Counted from the stretch's first letter, positions 8,559 through 17,338 are shown. The stretch is 64,000 nt of DNA from Celeribacter sp. HF31 (GCF_011806455.1 NZ_JAATOT010000007.1:124001-188000), one strand, 5' to 3'. Notes: generated by a model from the letters alone, not told the origin. Program-made: numbers and translations.

Positions 8559-8888
8559 ATGCCCGAGATTGACGAAAAAACCATGATGGAAATCGAAGCA
8601 GCCGCCTTTCGCACGCTGCGTGATCACCTCATGACCAAACGTCCCGATGTGCAGAACATCGACATGATGAACCTCGCCGGGTTTTGCCGCAATTGCCTGT
8701 CGCGCTGGGTGCAAGAGGCCGCAGGCGAGCGAGGCATCGACATGTCGAAAGAAGAGGCACGCGAGCTGTACTACGGCATGCCCTATGACGAGTGGAAGAC
8801 GCAAAGCCAGACCGAGGCCTCGCCCGAGAAACAGGCCGCCTTCGAGAAAGCCTTTGCCGAGAATGTCGGGAAAGACCCGAACGCATGA
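8559..8888 (+). CDS. DUF1244 protein
   Basis: A 109-residue soluble protein with the DUF1244 signature: FCRNCLSRW in the middle and ELYYGMPYDEWK near the C-terminus. The paired cysteines of CRNC could bind a metal. Function not established. The stop codon overlaps the next start (ATGA), indicating translational coupling to the DUF5671 membrane protein. Confidence 0.88.
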   Translation: MPEIDEKTMMEIEAAAFRTLRDHLMTKRPDVQNIDMMNLAGFCRNCLSRWVQEAAGERGIDMSKEEARELYYGMPYDEWKTQSQTEASPEKQAAFEKAFAENVGKDPNA

Positions 8889-9514
8889 AGCCGACTGAGC
8901 AGCTTGCGCAATTCACCCGCGAGGCGCTGATTTCCGGCCAAAGTCGTGACGAGATCGCCACCGCCCTGCGCGAGGCGGGGTGGGCCGACAGCGAAGTGCG
9001 CGATGCGCTGAGCGCCTGGTCTGACACGGATCATATCCCGCCGGTGCCACGTCCGCGCCCCTATGTCTCGGCCCGGGAAGCGTTTTTCTACGCCTTGATG
9101 TTCGTCGCGCTGAGCATGACCGCCTGGCACATCGTCGATCTCGGCTTCGACCTGATCAAACGCTGGCTCTCCGACACGCCGCGCGCCTATGTGAGCAATC
9201 GCTCCATGCGCTGGTCCATCGCCGCACTGATGGTGTTCTTCCCGCTCTTCCTGCTAATGCAACGCGCCGAAGTCCGCAAACTTGCCCGCGACCCAAGCCA
9301 CAAACGCTCCATCGTGCGCAAATGGTTCGGCTATTGCGCCCTGTTCTTTTCCTCTCTGGCGCTTCTGGGCGATCTTTTGGGGGCTATCTATTCGCTTTTG
9401 AGCGGCGAGCTGACTCTGGAATTCATCGCGCAGCTTCTTTTGGTTGCGGCCGTCGCGGGCACGGTGTTCGGCTATTTCCAAGGCGCCATGAAAGAGGCCG
9501 AAGATGGGCACTAG
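8885..9514 (+). CDS. DUF5671 multi-spanning membrane protein
   Basis: A 209-residue protein starting at ATG 8885 within the overlap with DUF1244. An N-terminal soluble helical segment (about residues 1-50, AREAGWADSEVRDALSAW) looks like a small helix-turn bundle. Four hydrophobic segments follow (about 65-90, 110-126, 145-172, 180-200), matching DUF5671. Likely an inner-membrane protein of unknown role. Its 3' end overlaps the next gene by 11 bases. Confidence 0.8.
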   Translation: MKPTEQLAQFTREALISGQSRDEIATALREAGWADSEVRDALSAWSDTDHIPPVPRPRPYVSAREAFFYALMFVALSMTAWHIVDLGFDLIKRWLSDTPRAYVSNRSMRWSIAALMVFFPLFLLMQRAEVRKLARDPSHKRSIVRKWFGYCALFFSSLALLGDLLGAIYSLLSGELTLEFIAQLLLVAAVAGTVFGYFQGAMKEAEDGH

Positions 9515-9890
9515 GCTTTGGCCGCAATTGGCGCTCACCGCTCTGGCTTTGCTCGTCATCATTGGCGGGATCGCCACCGTGGGAGGCCCCGAAACCGCGC
9601 GCGTCGAACAGCGCGACGATCAACGATTTGCCGAATTGCGCCGCCTGATCTGGCAAGCACGCTGCCTGAGTGGCGAGGATGGCGTACCGCCGGAAACGCT
9701 CGCGGAAACCGAAAGCTGTCAACTGCCTCTCGAAGATGACGCTCTGTTGCGCGAGGAAGGCTATTCTTACGAGAGAGGGCAAGGCAGGGATTTCAAGATT
9801 TGCGCCGAGTTTGAGAATCTGGAATCCACCCGCCATCGCCAGACCTATGGTCGCCTCGACGCCGATGGGTGTCTGGATGGAAAGCCCTGA
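9504..9890 (+). CDS. Hypothetical membrane-anchored protein
   Basis: A 128-residue protein with one N-terminal hydrophobic helix (about residues 8-27) and a periplasmic-looking remainder carrying four cysteines, which could form disulfides. It overlaps the DUF5671 gene by 11 bases and is probably its partner. No family recognised. Last gene of the operon that starts at 7435. Confidence 0.7.
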   Translation: MGTRLWPQLALTALALLVIIGGIATVGGPETARVEQRDDQRFAELRRLIWQARCLSGEDGVPPETLAETESCQLPLEDDALLREEGYSYERGQGRDFKICAEFENLESTRHRQTYGRLDADGCLDGKP

Positions 9891-9947
9891 CCTGAGCGCA
9901 AAGGAAACAATGCGTCCAGAACTTTTAGATTGTCTCGGGCGGCGACA

Positions 9948-9962
9948 TTAACCTTTCGTTAA
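9948..9962. promoter_or_regulatory. CtrA-type binding box TTAA-N7-TTAA
   Basis: Exact full-site pattern TTAACCTTTCGTTAA, 70 bases before the start of the RTX-like gene. CtrA in alphaproteobacteria binds TTAA-N7-TTAA. The site is in a 141-bp intergenic space that also has an AT-rich TATATATATA stretch at about 10000-10010. Regulation of the downstream gene by CtrA is inferred, not shown. Confidence 0.55.
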
Positions 9963-10031
9963 CCTTGACCGCTCCATGCGAGCCACAGTACTGCTCCCGT
10001 ATATATATATTGGACGTATTGGACCCTCCCG

Positions 10032-11066
10032 ATGTTATACGCATTGCTTTTCCTTCCCGCCTTTTTGGGAATGGCCTTTTTGATCGACAGCGACGACGAC
10101 GATCATGAGACCGACCACGACAGCGGCACCCCGCCCGAAGACACGGATGATGGCGACACAGGCAACGGTGGTGGCTCCGGGGATGACACAGATGGCGACA
10201 CAGGGGATGACACGGGGGATGACACAGGGGATGACACAGGGGATGACACAGTCGATGAGCCCCTTATCCCAATCAGCGTTTTGGATGGCATCTTCCTAGG
10301 CACCGACGCAAACGAAGAGGTCGCGGGCTCAATGGGCAATGACACGATCGACGCGGCCGGCGGCGATGACGTGGTCCAAGGCTATGCCGGTGACGACGAC
10401 ATCACCCTGGGCAGTGGCGATGACTGGGTGCATGCCGGTTCCGGCAACGATTACGTCGAAGGCAATGGTGGCAACGATGTGCTCTACGGTGGACGTGGCG
10501 ACGACATCGTCGAGGGCGGCTATGGCGATGATGTGATTTCCCTCGGGGATGGCAATGACATGACCGGCGTGTCTTCGGGAGACCCGAACGTCATTGGCTC
10601 GCAATTCCTGGAGACCGGGGATGACACAATTCACGGCGGGGCTGGCTCGGACATCCTGGTCGACCGCATCGGGTCGAACACGCTCTATGGCGACGAGGAC
10701 ACCGATTGGCTCAGCGCCCTCGATGCCGATGGCACACATGCGCCCGACACGCTGGATGGCGGATCTGGCAACGATGTGCTCGTCGGCGATGACGGCGATA
10801 CGATGATCGGTGGCACAGGCGCGGATTCGTTCAATCAAATGTTTGCCAGCGGCGACGATCCCATCGTGGTCCGGGATTTCAACATGGCCGAGGATGAGAT
10901 CAACATCTACCTCGAAGACATTGCGACCGCAGACGTCACCGCCGAAGCCGAAGAGACCGCGACCGGCGTGAATTTGTACTTCAACGGGGAACTGACCTGT
11001 GTCGTCGACGGGCTGACGCTCGAAGATGTCTACACCGCCGAGATTTACTACTACACGGACGACTGA
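10032..11066 (+). CDS. Acidic RTX-like calcium-binding protein
   Basis: A 344-residue protein of very low pI. A hydrophobic N-terminus (residues 1-18) is followed directly by an Asp/Glu/Thr-rich spacer with GDDT repeats (about 20-75). RTX nonapeptides (GGxGxDxxx-like: GNDTIDAAGGDDVVQG, GGNDVLYGGRGDD, GGSGNDVLVGDDG) span about 95-270. These fold into calcium-binding beta-rolls in secreted proteins. No catalytic domain is seen. RTX proteins are usually type I secreted by a C-terminal signal; no secretion genes are nearby, and the N-terminal helix suggests possible membrane anchoring. It follows a CtrA-type box. Surface or extracellular role inferred. Confidence 0.85.
   Translation: MLYALLFLPAFLGMAFLIDSDDDDHETDHDSGTPPEDTDDGDTGNGGGSGDDTDGDTGDDTGDDTGDDTGDDTVDEPLIPISVLDGIFLGTDANEEVAGSMGNDTIDAAGGDDVVQGYAGDDDITLGSGDDWVHAGSGNDYVEGNGGNDVLYGGRGDDIVEGGYGDDVISLGDGNDMTGVSSGDPNVIGSQFLETGDDTIHGGAGSDILVDRIGSNTLYGDEDTDWLSALDADGTHAPDTLDGGSGNDVLVGDDGDTMIGGTGADSFNQMFASGDDPIVVRDFNMAEDEINIYLEDIATADVTAEAEETATGVNLYFNGELTCVVDGLTLEDVYTAEIYYYTDD
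10203..10250 (+). repeat. Four tandem 12-bp repeats encoding GDDT
   Basis: Four head-to-tail copies of GGGGATGACACA (the first has G at the last base), all in frame. Looser copies extend upstream to about 10189. Copy-number change would keep the frame and only lengthen or shorten the acidic spacer. Confidence 0.9.
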
Positions 11067-11107
11067 AGCGCGCCACGCGAACGCCCCGGAGGCATCAAGG
11101 AGACATC

Positions 11108-11136
11108 AAAAAGCCCGCCGGTTTGGCGGGCTTTTT
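11108..11136. terminator. Bidirectional terminator between RTX gene and transaminase
   Basis: A 12-bp perfect stem, AAAAAGCCCGCC (11108-11119) with GGCGGGCTTTTT (11125-11136), has a 5-nt loop. A/T runs on both sides let it work for the plus-strand RTX gene and for the minus-strand D-amino-acid operon. Confidence 0.92.
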
Positions 11137-11156
11137 CATTTGCATAGCAGATCGGC

Positions 11157-12017
11157 TCAAAGCGCCGTTTTCGGCATTTCGTCGATGTAAATCTCACGCA
11201 GGCGCGTGGACACCGGACCCGGTTTGCCGGTGCCGACCGTCACGCCGTCGATCTCCACGACCGGCTGGGTAAAGCCCGTGGCCGAGGTCGCGAAAGCCTC
11301 ATCCGCGTTCTGGGCCTCTTCGATGGTGAAGGGGCGCTCCTCGATCTGCATCTGGGCTTCTTGCGCGAACTTGAGGATCGCGGCGCGGGTGATGCCATGC
11401 AGGATGTCGTTGGACAGCTCGCGGGTGATGATCACGCCGTCTTTGACGATATAGACGTTGTTGGCATAGCCCTCGGTCACATAGCCATCTTCGACGAACC
11501 AGGCGTCGGTCGCACCGGCTTTCTTGGCCTGCATCTTGGCGTAGGACGGCCACAGAAGCTGCGTCGTCTTGATGTCGCGACGGCCCCAGCGCAAGTCCTC
11601 GACGGAGATCACCTTGATGCCTTCATCGAGGTTCTTGTTCGAGGTGATTTTCTTGGCAAAGGTAAAGAGCACGATGCCGCCTTTCACCTCTTCGGGGTCC
11701 GGCCAGACGAAATCGCGGTCGGCGCCCGCACCACGGGTCACCTGAAGGTAAATCCCGCCCTCTTCGAGGTTGTTTTTCTCGATCAGTTGGTGGTGGATCT
11801 CCAACAGCTCGTCCATGGTCACCGGCGACACCATGTCGAGTTCGGCCAAGGACCGCTGAAGACGGGCGACGTGGCCCTGAAAGTCGATGAGCTTGCCATT
11901 CAGAACAGAGGTCACCTCATAAACCGCGTCCGCCATCAGGAACCCGCGGTCGAAAATGGAAATTTTTGCCTCGGTTTCCGGCAGGTAGTCGCCGTTCACG
12001 TAAACGGTGCGGGTCAT
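11157..12017 (-). CDS. dat: D-amino-acid transaminase (class IV PLP)
   Basis: A 286-residue fold-type IV PLP enzyme. It is predicted to interconvert D-alanine + 2-oxoglutarate and pyruvate + D-glutamate. The start MTRTVYVNGDYLPE, the catalytic lysine in RRDIKTTQLL (about K150) and the glutamate in VTEGYANNVY (about E182) match the D-alanine transaminase branch. It is the last gene after dgcN and dgcA, 33 bases behind dgcA. That context favours a role in moving amino groups of D-amino acids onto D-glutamate. A branched-chain transaminase is less likely. Confidence 0.88.
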   Translation of the reverse strand: MTRTVYVNGDYLPETEAKISIFDRGFLMADAVYEVTSVLNGKLIDFQGHVARLQRSLAELDMVSPVTMDELLEIHHQLIEKNNLEEGGIYLQVTRGAGADRDFVWPDPEEVKGGIVLFTFAKKITSNKNLDEGIKVISVEDLRWGRRDIKTTQLLWPSYAKMQAKKAGATDAWFVEDGYVTEGYANNVYIVKDGVIITRELSNDILHGITRAAILKFAQEAQMQIEERPFTIEEAQNADEAFATSATGFTQPVVEIDGVTVGTGKPGPVSTRLREIYIDEMPKTAL

Positions 12018-12050
12018 GGTGGTCTCCTTGAGATACAGGTCTTTAGCTTA

Positions 12051-13019
12051 TCAGCCCCAAAGCGCGCGCGCAGGCGGGTGAACGCCCTCTGCGTCATAGT
12101 GCAAAGGTTCAGGTCGGTCTTCTGCCAAAAGCAATGGTCCGTCAAGGTCCACCACGCGCGCGCCCTGCGCCACGATCACAGCGGGCGCCATCGCCAAAGA
12201 TGTGCCGACCATACAGCCGACCATGATGCCATAGCCCTCGGCACGTGCCGCCTTGCGCAGTTCCAAAGCCTCGGTGAGCCCGCCGGTCTTGTCGAGCTTG
12301 ATGTTGATCACATCATATTTGCCCTTGAGATCCGGCAGGCTCGCCCGGTCGTGACAGGACTCGTCGGCGCAGACCGGAAGGGGTCTCTCAATCTCCGCCA
12401 ACATATCGTCCTGCCCCGCGGGCAAGGGCTGTTCCACAAGCTGCACGCCAAGCCGCACCAGATGCGGCGCGAGATCTGCATAGACCTCCGCAGTCCAACC
12501 CTCATTCGCATCCACGATAATCTTCGATGTCGGCGCGCCGCGACGCACGGCCTCCAGACGTGCCATGTCGTCGGGCGTGCCGAGTTTGATCTTCAACAGC
12601 GGCCGATGCGCGTGTTTGGCCGCCGAACGCTCCATCTCCTCGGGAGAGGCCAGCGACAGCGTGTAAGCCGTGATCATCGGGATGGGCGCAGGCAGGTCGA
12701 GCATCTCCCAGACGCGCTTCCCGGCCTTGGACGCCTCCAAATCCCAAAGCGCACAATCGACCGCATTGCGCGCGGCGCCTGCGGAGAGCGCCTCTTGCAA
12801 ACTCGCCCGCGTGATGTTTTCGGGCAGACCTTCGATCTCGGCGGCAACACTCTCAAGGCTCTCACCATAGCGCGCATAGGGCACGCATTCGCCCCAGCCG
12901 GTCTGATCGCCCTCCGTGGCGCGCACCGTGATCACCTTGGCCTCCGTGCGCGATCCGCGCGAGATGGTGAACACTTCGGCGAGACGGAAACTCTCTGCGG
13001 CGACGGTCAGTTTGGGCAT
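12051..13019 (-). CDS. dgcA: N-acetyl-D-glutamate racemase / dipeptide epimerase family
   Basis: A 322-residue enolase-superfamily enzyme. Catalytic features of the muconate-lactonising branch are present: KIK with K145, metal ligands D170, E196 and D219 (CADES), and K241 in NIKLDKTGG. By sequence it could be an L-Ala-D/L-Glu epimerase. Linkage to a DUF1611 protein points to DgcA, which racemises N-acetyl-D-glutamate to N-acetyl-L-glutamate. It lies 58 bases after dgcN on the same strand. Confidence 0.85.
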   Translation of the reverse strand: MPKLTVAAESFRLAEVFTISRGSRTEAKVITVRATEGDQTGWGECVPYARYGESLESVAAEIEGLPENITRASLQEALSAGAARNAVDCALWDLEASKAGKRVWEMLDLPAPIPMITAYTLSLASPEEMERSAAKHAHRPLLKIKLGTPDDMARLEAVRRGAPTSKIIVDANEGWTAEVYADLAPHLVRLGVQLVEQPLPAGQDDMLAEIERPLPVCADESCHDRASLPDLKGKYDVINIKLDKTGGLTEALELRKAARAEGYGIMVGCMVGTSLAMAPAVIVAQGARVVDLDGPLLLAEDRPEPLHYDAEGVHPPARALWG

Positions 13020-13077
13020 GGGATGTCCTGAATTTGGTCCGTTTCATGAAAAGGGCGCCCGAAGACGCCCCTCACTC

Positions 13078-14079
13078 TTAGAGCGCTGCCAAAGCATCGG
13101 CCAGACGGTCCGCACCCTGACGGAACGGATCGACGGTGGGCAGGCCCATTTCTTCTTCGACCTTGGCGAGATAGGCGAGCGCCTCCTCCTCGGACAGGTG
13201 CTGGGTGTTGATCGAAATGCCGACCACCTGACAGTCCGGGTTCGCCACTTTCGCGAGGTTCAGCGCGGTATCGCGCAGCGCCTCAAGCGACGGCAGGGAG
13301 AACCCCGGCAGGCCGCGCATATGCTCGCGGGTCGGCTCGTGGCAGAGGATCAGCGCATCCGGCTGACCGCCATGCACCAAGGCCATGGTCACGCCCGAGT
13401 AAGACACGTGGAACAGGCTGCCCTGTCCCTCGATCAGGTCCCAGTGATCCGCATCGTTGTCCGGCGTCAGATATTCGATGGAGCCCGCCATGAAATCGGC
13501 GATCACCGCATCGAGCGGCACGCCGTCGCCGGTGATCAGAATGCCGGTCTGGCCGGTGGCGCGGAAGGTGGATTTCATGCCCTTTTCGCGCATGGATTTG
13601 TCCATCGCCAGAGCCGTGTACATCTTGCCCACGGAACAATCGGTGCCGACCGCGAGGCAACGCTTGCCGCTGCGTTTCACGCCATTGGCGATCGGGTATT
13701 TCACAGAGGGGATGCGCACGTCATGCAGCGTGCGACCAAAGGTCTTGGCAACGGCCACCAAATCCTCTTCGTCGCGCAGAAGGTTGTGCAGGCCGGAGGC
13801 AATGTCGAATCCCTCTTCGAGCGCGTCGATCAGAACCTTTTTCCACGCCTGGCTGATCACGCCACCGCGGTTGGCGACTCCGATGACCAGGGTCTTGGCG
13901 CCCGCCTCTTTCGCGGCTTTCAAATCCATATCCGGCAGCTTCATATCGGCTTTACAGCCCTCCATGCGGAACTGGCCGAGGGCGAATTCAGGACGCCAAT
14001 CCTTGATCCCTTGCGCCACTTTCGCAGCCAATTGGTCAGGGGCGTCGCCGAGGAAAAGAAGATACGGTGTTTCGATCAT
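13078..14079 (-). CDS. dgcN: D-glutamate N-acetyltransferase (DUF1611)
   Basis: A 333-residue DUF1611 protein. The start ATG 14079 (MIETPYLLFLGD) has GGAG upstream; an earlier in-frame start lacks conservation. An N-terminal Rossmann-like domain is followed by a P-loop-like segment GTDCSVGKM at about 145-153 and a conserved HVSYSGVTMALVHG region. DUF1611 members called DgcN acetylate D-glutamate in marine proteobacteria. As first gene of dgcN-dgcA-dat, it would trap D-glutamate for racemisation. The assignment rests on family and neighbours. Confidence 0.85.
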   Translation of the reverse strand: MIETPYLLFLGDAPDQLAAKVAQGIKDWRPEFALGQFRMEGCKADMKLPDMDLKAAKEAGAKTLVIGVANRGGVISQAWKKVLIDALEEGFDIASGLHNLLRDEEDLVAVAKTFGRTLHDVRIPSVKYPIANGVKRSGKRCLAVGTDCSVGKMYTALAMDKSMREKGMKSTFRATGQTGILITGDGVPLDAVIADFMAGSIEYLTPDNDADHWDLIEGQGSLFHVSYSGVTMALVHGGQPDALILCHEPTREHMRGLPGFSLPSLEALRDTALNLAKVANPDCQVVGISINTQHLSEEEALAYLAKVEEEMGLPTVDPFRQGADRLADALAAL

Positions 14080-14360
14080 GGTGCAGCACTCCGGTTGCGT
14101 TTGTGCCAGAGTGACCGAGATTCGATGCAAGGTGCTTCGGATTTTGTGTCAGAGCGACTGACAGAATGGGAGAATATCCCGCAACAAGCCAATAAACCGG
14201 GACATAAATTTCATTGTTTAGGAAATAGGCAGTTTGAAAACTTTATTTTTCGGCAAGAGACGGGATATGCCGCAGGCGCAAAAACCTCCTTGCCACAGAT
14301 CGCGCAAGATAATAACAATGCATTCGACGTTTTGGAAATATCATTGCGAGAGGAGCACCA

Positions 14361-15320
14361 ATGTCCTTCCGACTCCAACCCACCCCCGTGGATCGCCCGA
14401 ACCGCTGTCAGCTGTTCGGCCCAGGATCGAACACGAAACTCTTCCCGAAAATGGCCGCCTCCGCAGCGGATGTGATCAATCTCGATCTCGAAGATTCCGT
14501 GGCGCCCTCCGACAAGGACGTGGCCCGCGCCAATATCATCGAGGCGATCAACACGATTGATTGGGGCAAGAAAACCCTCGCCGTCCGCATCAACTCGCTC
14601 GACACGCCCTATTGGTATCGCGATGTCGTGGACCTCTTGGAACAGGCGGGCGAGCGGCTCGATCAGATCATGATCCCGAAGGTGGGCTGCGCCGAAGACA
14701 TCTATGCGGTCGACGCGCTGGTCACCGCCATCGAGCGCGCCAAGGGCCGCACGAAAAAGATCAATTTCGAAGTCATCATCGAATCCGCCGCCGGCATCGC
14801 CCATGTCGAAGAGATCGCAGCCAGCTCTCCGCGTCTCGTGGCCATGAGCCTTGGGGCGGCGGATTTCGCGGCCTCGATGGGCATGCAAACCACCGGCATC
14901 GGCGGCACGCAGGAGAATTACTACATGCTGCACGGCGACACCCGGCATTACTCCGACCCGTGGCATTGGGCACAGGCCGCCATCGTCGCCGCCTGTCGCA
15001 CCCACGGCGTGCTGCCGGTCGATGGTCCCTTTGGCGATTTCTCCGATGACGAAGGCTACAGGGCACAGGCGCGGCGTTCCGCGACGCTTGGCATGGTCGG
15101 CAAATGGGCGATCCACCCGAAACAGATCGCGCTCGCCAATGAGGTGTTCACCCCGTCCGAGGAGGCCGTCACCGAAGCCCGCGAAATCCTTGCCGCCATG
15201 GAACAGGCCAAGGCGAATGGCGAAGGCGCCACCGTGTACAAAGGCCGACTGGTCGATATTGCGTCGATCAAACAAGCCGAAGTCATCGTGGCCCAGTCCG
15301 AGTTGATCGCGAACAGCTAA
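14361..15320 (+). CDS. mcl1: L-malyl-CoA / beta-methylmalyl-CoA lyase
   Basis: A 319-residue HpcH/HpaI-CitE family enzyme. The whole sequence is of the Rhodobacter Mcl1 type (MSFRLQPTPVDRPNRCQLFGPG, AASAADVINLDLEDSVAP, MVGKWAIHPKQ). It cleaves beta-methylmalyl-CoA to glyoxylate and propionyl-CoA, and condenses or cleaves malyl-CoA with glyoxylate and acetyl-CoA, in the ethylmalonyl-CoA pathway of acetate assimilation. The Arg and Mg-binding Glu/Asp residues of the family are present. AGAGGAGCACCA precedes the ATG. It is divergent from dgcN across 281 bp. phaA and phaB, which feed the same pathway, lie 15 kb away. Confidence 0.92.
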   Translation: MSFRLQPTPVDRPNRCQLFGPGSNTKLFPKMAASAADVINLDLEDSVAPSDKDVARANIIEAINTIDWGKKTLAVRINSLDTPYWYRDVVDLLEQAGERLDQIMIPKVGCAEDIYAVDALVTAIERAKGRTKKINFEVIIESAAGIAHVEEIAASSPRLVAMSLGAADFAASMGMQTTGIGGTQENYYMLHGDTRHYSDPWHWAQAAIVAACRTHGVLPVDGPFGDFSDDEGYRAQARRSATLGMVGKWAIHPKQIALANEVFTPSEEAVTEAREILAAMEQAKANGEGATVYKGRLVDIASIKQAEVIVAQSELIANS

Positions 15321-15374
15321 TCCCCTCCGTTAATCCCCTCCGTCCGTGCGGGGAGGCACGGTCGTTGAGGTGAG

Positions 15375-15408
15375 AACGCCCCGAGGCACAGGCATCGGGG
15401 CGTTTCTT
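15375..15408 (+). terminator. Terminator of mcl1
   Basis: A 10-bp stem, AACGCCCCGA (15375-15384) with TCGGGGCGTT (15395-15404), is followed by TCTTTT. It is preceded by a small tandem duplication of TAATCCCCTCCGT at 15319-15344. Confidence 0.82.
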
Positions 15409-16248
15409 TTAGCTGATCGGCGCGCAGATCAGCGTCACCAACTCCTCCGGGGAAGTGTCCATCGGCGTATTCTCGTAGATCTCGAACGGCGGACCATCGC
15501 GCGGCTCCTCACCACTTTCGGGCAACCATTTGCCGTAGAGGTAATCATAGGCCTGACGCAGCCCGGTATAGGGCCCGACATGACGCAGCACGGCATAGCG
15601 TCCGCCCGAGAGTGCGAAGGGTTCGAGCGGCGGCTCAAGCGTCGCGTCCCCCGTCAGGATGAACCCCGCCATGCTTTGCATCTCTTCAACCGGCACCTCA
15701 CCGGGGTTGGAAAAATACACCCCGACCATCGGCCCAAGCACCGGCCCCATCCCCCGCGACAGGGCGGTTTTGGCAGCCACTTCGAACGCCTGTCCGATCT
15801 CCATATAATCGCCTTTATGGGCAACACCCGCGAAAGGCGCAGGTGCCCGGTCGTCGATCGTGATCTCATACATAACGTAGTCTCCTTTTTCCGTGAGCCG
15901 CAGAGGCGGCATGTCGACGCCGCGCGCCCGAAAGGCGGTGGGCGTCAGTCCAAAGGCATCCTGAAAAGCACGGGCGAAACTGCGCGGATTAGGATAGCCG
16001 CAAAGCTGCGCGATGCACTCGATCTCATCTTCGCCGCGCACCAGAAGATGCGAGGCCTTGTAAAGCCGCACCCGCCGGATGAACCCCGCCACCGTCTCGC
16101 CGGTCATCGCCGAAAACACCCGATGGAAATGAAACCGGGACAAGGCCGCGACATCCGCCAAAGTGTCGAGCGAAAGATCGCCATCGAGATGGGCATAGAC
16201 ATAGTCCAAAACCCGCAAGAGCCGATCTTCATAAGCGTGCCGCACCAT
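15409..16248 (-). CDS. AraC-family regulator with GyrI-like domain
   Basis: A 279-residue protein. An AraC-type double helix-turn-helix occupies residues 1-110 (LDTLADVAALSRFHFHRVF, IAQLCGYPNPRSFARAFQDAFG). A GyrI-like effector-binding domain follows from about 125 to the end. Such Rob/GyrI-type proteins bind small molecules or drugs and activate target genes. The ATG at 16248 is preceded by AAGGAAACGGCAAAA. It is divergent from accA across 127 bp; no obvious target operon adjoins it, so autoregulation or distant targets are likely. Confidence 0.9.
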   Translation of the reverse strand: MVRHAYEDRLLRVLDYVYAHLDGDLSLDTLADVAALSRFHFHRVFSAMTGETVAGFIRRVRLYKASHLLVRGEDEIECIAQLCGYPNPRSFARAFQDAFGLTPTAFRARGVDMPPLRLTEKGDYVMYEITIDDRAPAPFAGVAHKGDYMEIGQAFEVAAKTALSRGMGPVLGPMVGVYFSNPGEVPVEEMQSMAGFILTGDATLEPPLEPFALSGGRYAVLRHVGPYTGLRQAYDYLYGKWLPESGEEPRDGPPFEIYENTPMDTSPEELVTLICAPIS

Positions 16249-16375
16249 TTTTGCCGTTTCCTTTCAACATGTCCTTGGTGGGAGAGATACCGTTTCAGCA
16301 GATCACAAATCTTGCTGAGTTGCACCCGCGCGCGAAAATAGCCATATACGGGGTCGAAACCGTTCGGAGGTCCGC

Positions 16376-17338
16376 ATGACTCACTATCTCGAATTCGAAA
16401 AACCCTTGGCCGAGATCGAGGGCAAAGCCGAAGAATTGCGTGCCTTGGCCCGCAGCAACGAAGAGATGGACGTCGAAAAAGAAGCCGCCGCTTTGGACAA
16501 GAAAGCCGCGGATATGCTCAAGGATCTGTACAAGGGTCTGACGCCCTGGCGCAAATGTCAGGTCGCGCGCCACCCCGACCGGCCGCATTGCAAGGACTAT
16601 ATCGAGGCGCTGTTCACCGAATATACGCCGCTGGCCGGCGACCGGAACTTTGCCGATGATCACGCTGTCATGGGTGGCCTGGCGCGGTTTAACGATCAGC
16701 CCGTGGTGGTGATCGGTCAGGAAAAAGGCCATGACACCAAATCCCGCATCGAACGCAATTTCGGCATGGCCCGCCCCGAGGGCTATCGCAAAGCCATCCG
16801 CTTGATGGATCTGGCGGATCGTTTTGGCCTGCCTGTGATTGCGCTTGTCGACACCCCCGGCGCCTATCCGGGCAAGGGCGCAGAAGAGCGCGGACAGTCG
16901 GAGGCCATCGCGCAATCCACCGCGAAATGTCTCAAACTGAAAGTGCCGATGATTTCCGTGATTATTGGCGAGGGCGGCTCTGGTGGCGCGGTTGCATTCG
17001 CGTCGTCCAACAAGCTCGCGATGCTCGAACATTCGGTCTACTCGGTGATTTCGCCGGAGGGCTGTGCCTCGATCCTCTGGAAAGACGCCGAGAAAATGCG
17101 CGAGGCCGCCGAAGCGCTGCGCCTGACCGCACAGGATTTGCAGAAACTCGGTGTGATCGACCAGATCATCCCCGAACCGCTGGGCGGCGCGCAACGCGAC
17201 CGTGAGGCGACGATTGCCGCCGTCGGCAAAGCGATCGAAGCCATGCTCGCCCCGCTGCAAAAGAAAAAGCCGGAGACCATCCTCAAGGACCGTCGCAAGA
17301 AGTTCCTTGAGATGGGGTCGAAGGGTCTGGCTGCGTAA
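16376..17338 (+). CDS. accA: Acetyl-CoA carboxylase carboxyltransferase subunit alpha
   Basis: A 320-residue subunit of the enzyme that moves the carboxyl group from biotin carrier to acetyl-CoA, giving malonyl-CoA for fatty acid synthesis. Full-length family features are visible: [13 protein letters not shown] at the N-terminus, [31 protein letters not shown], and [12 protein letters not shown]. It carries its own terminator and appears monocistronic. Confidence 0.97.
   Translation: MTHYLEFEKPLAEIEGKAEELRALARSNEEMDVEKEAAALDKKAADMLKDLYKGLTPWRKCQVARHPDRPHCKDYIEALFTEYTPLAGDRNFADDHAVMGGLARFNDQPVVVIGQEKGHDTKSRIERNFGMARPEGYRKAIRLMDLADRFGLPVIALVDTPGAYPGKGAEERGQSEAIAQSTAKCLKLKVPMISVIIGEGGSGGAVAFASSNKLAMLEHSVYSVISPEGCASILWKDAEKMREAAEALRLTAQDLQKLGVIDQIIPEPLGGAQRDREATIAAVGKAIEAMLAPLQKKKPETILKDRRKKFLEMGSKGLAA

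Noticed and set aside
10189-10250. Tandem repeats considered as a CRISPR array
   Set aside because: The unit is only 12 bp, has no unique spacers and is in frame within a coding region.
15319-15344. Tandem TAATCCCCTCCGT duplication considered as an operator
   Set aside because: Two short copies just after the mcl1 stop; most easily a slippage product with no link to a promoter.
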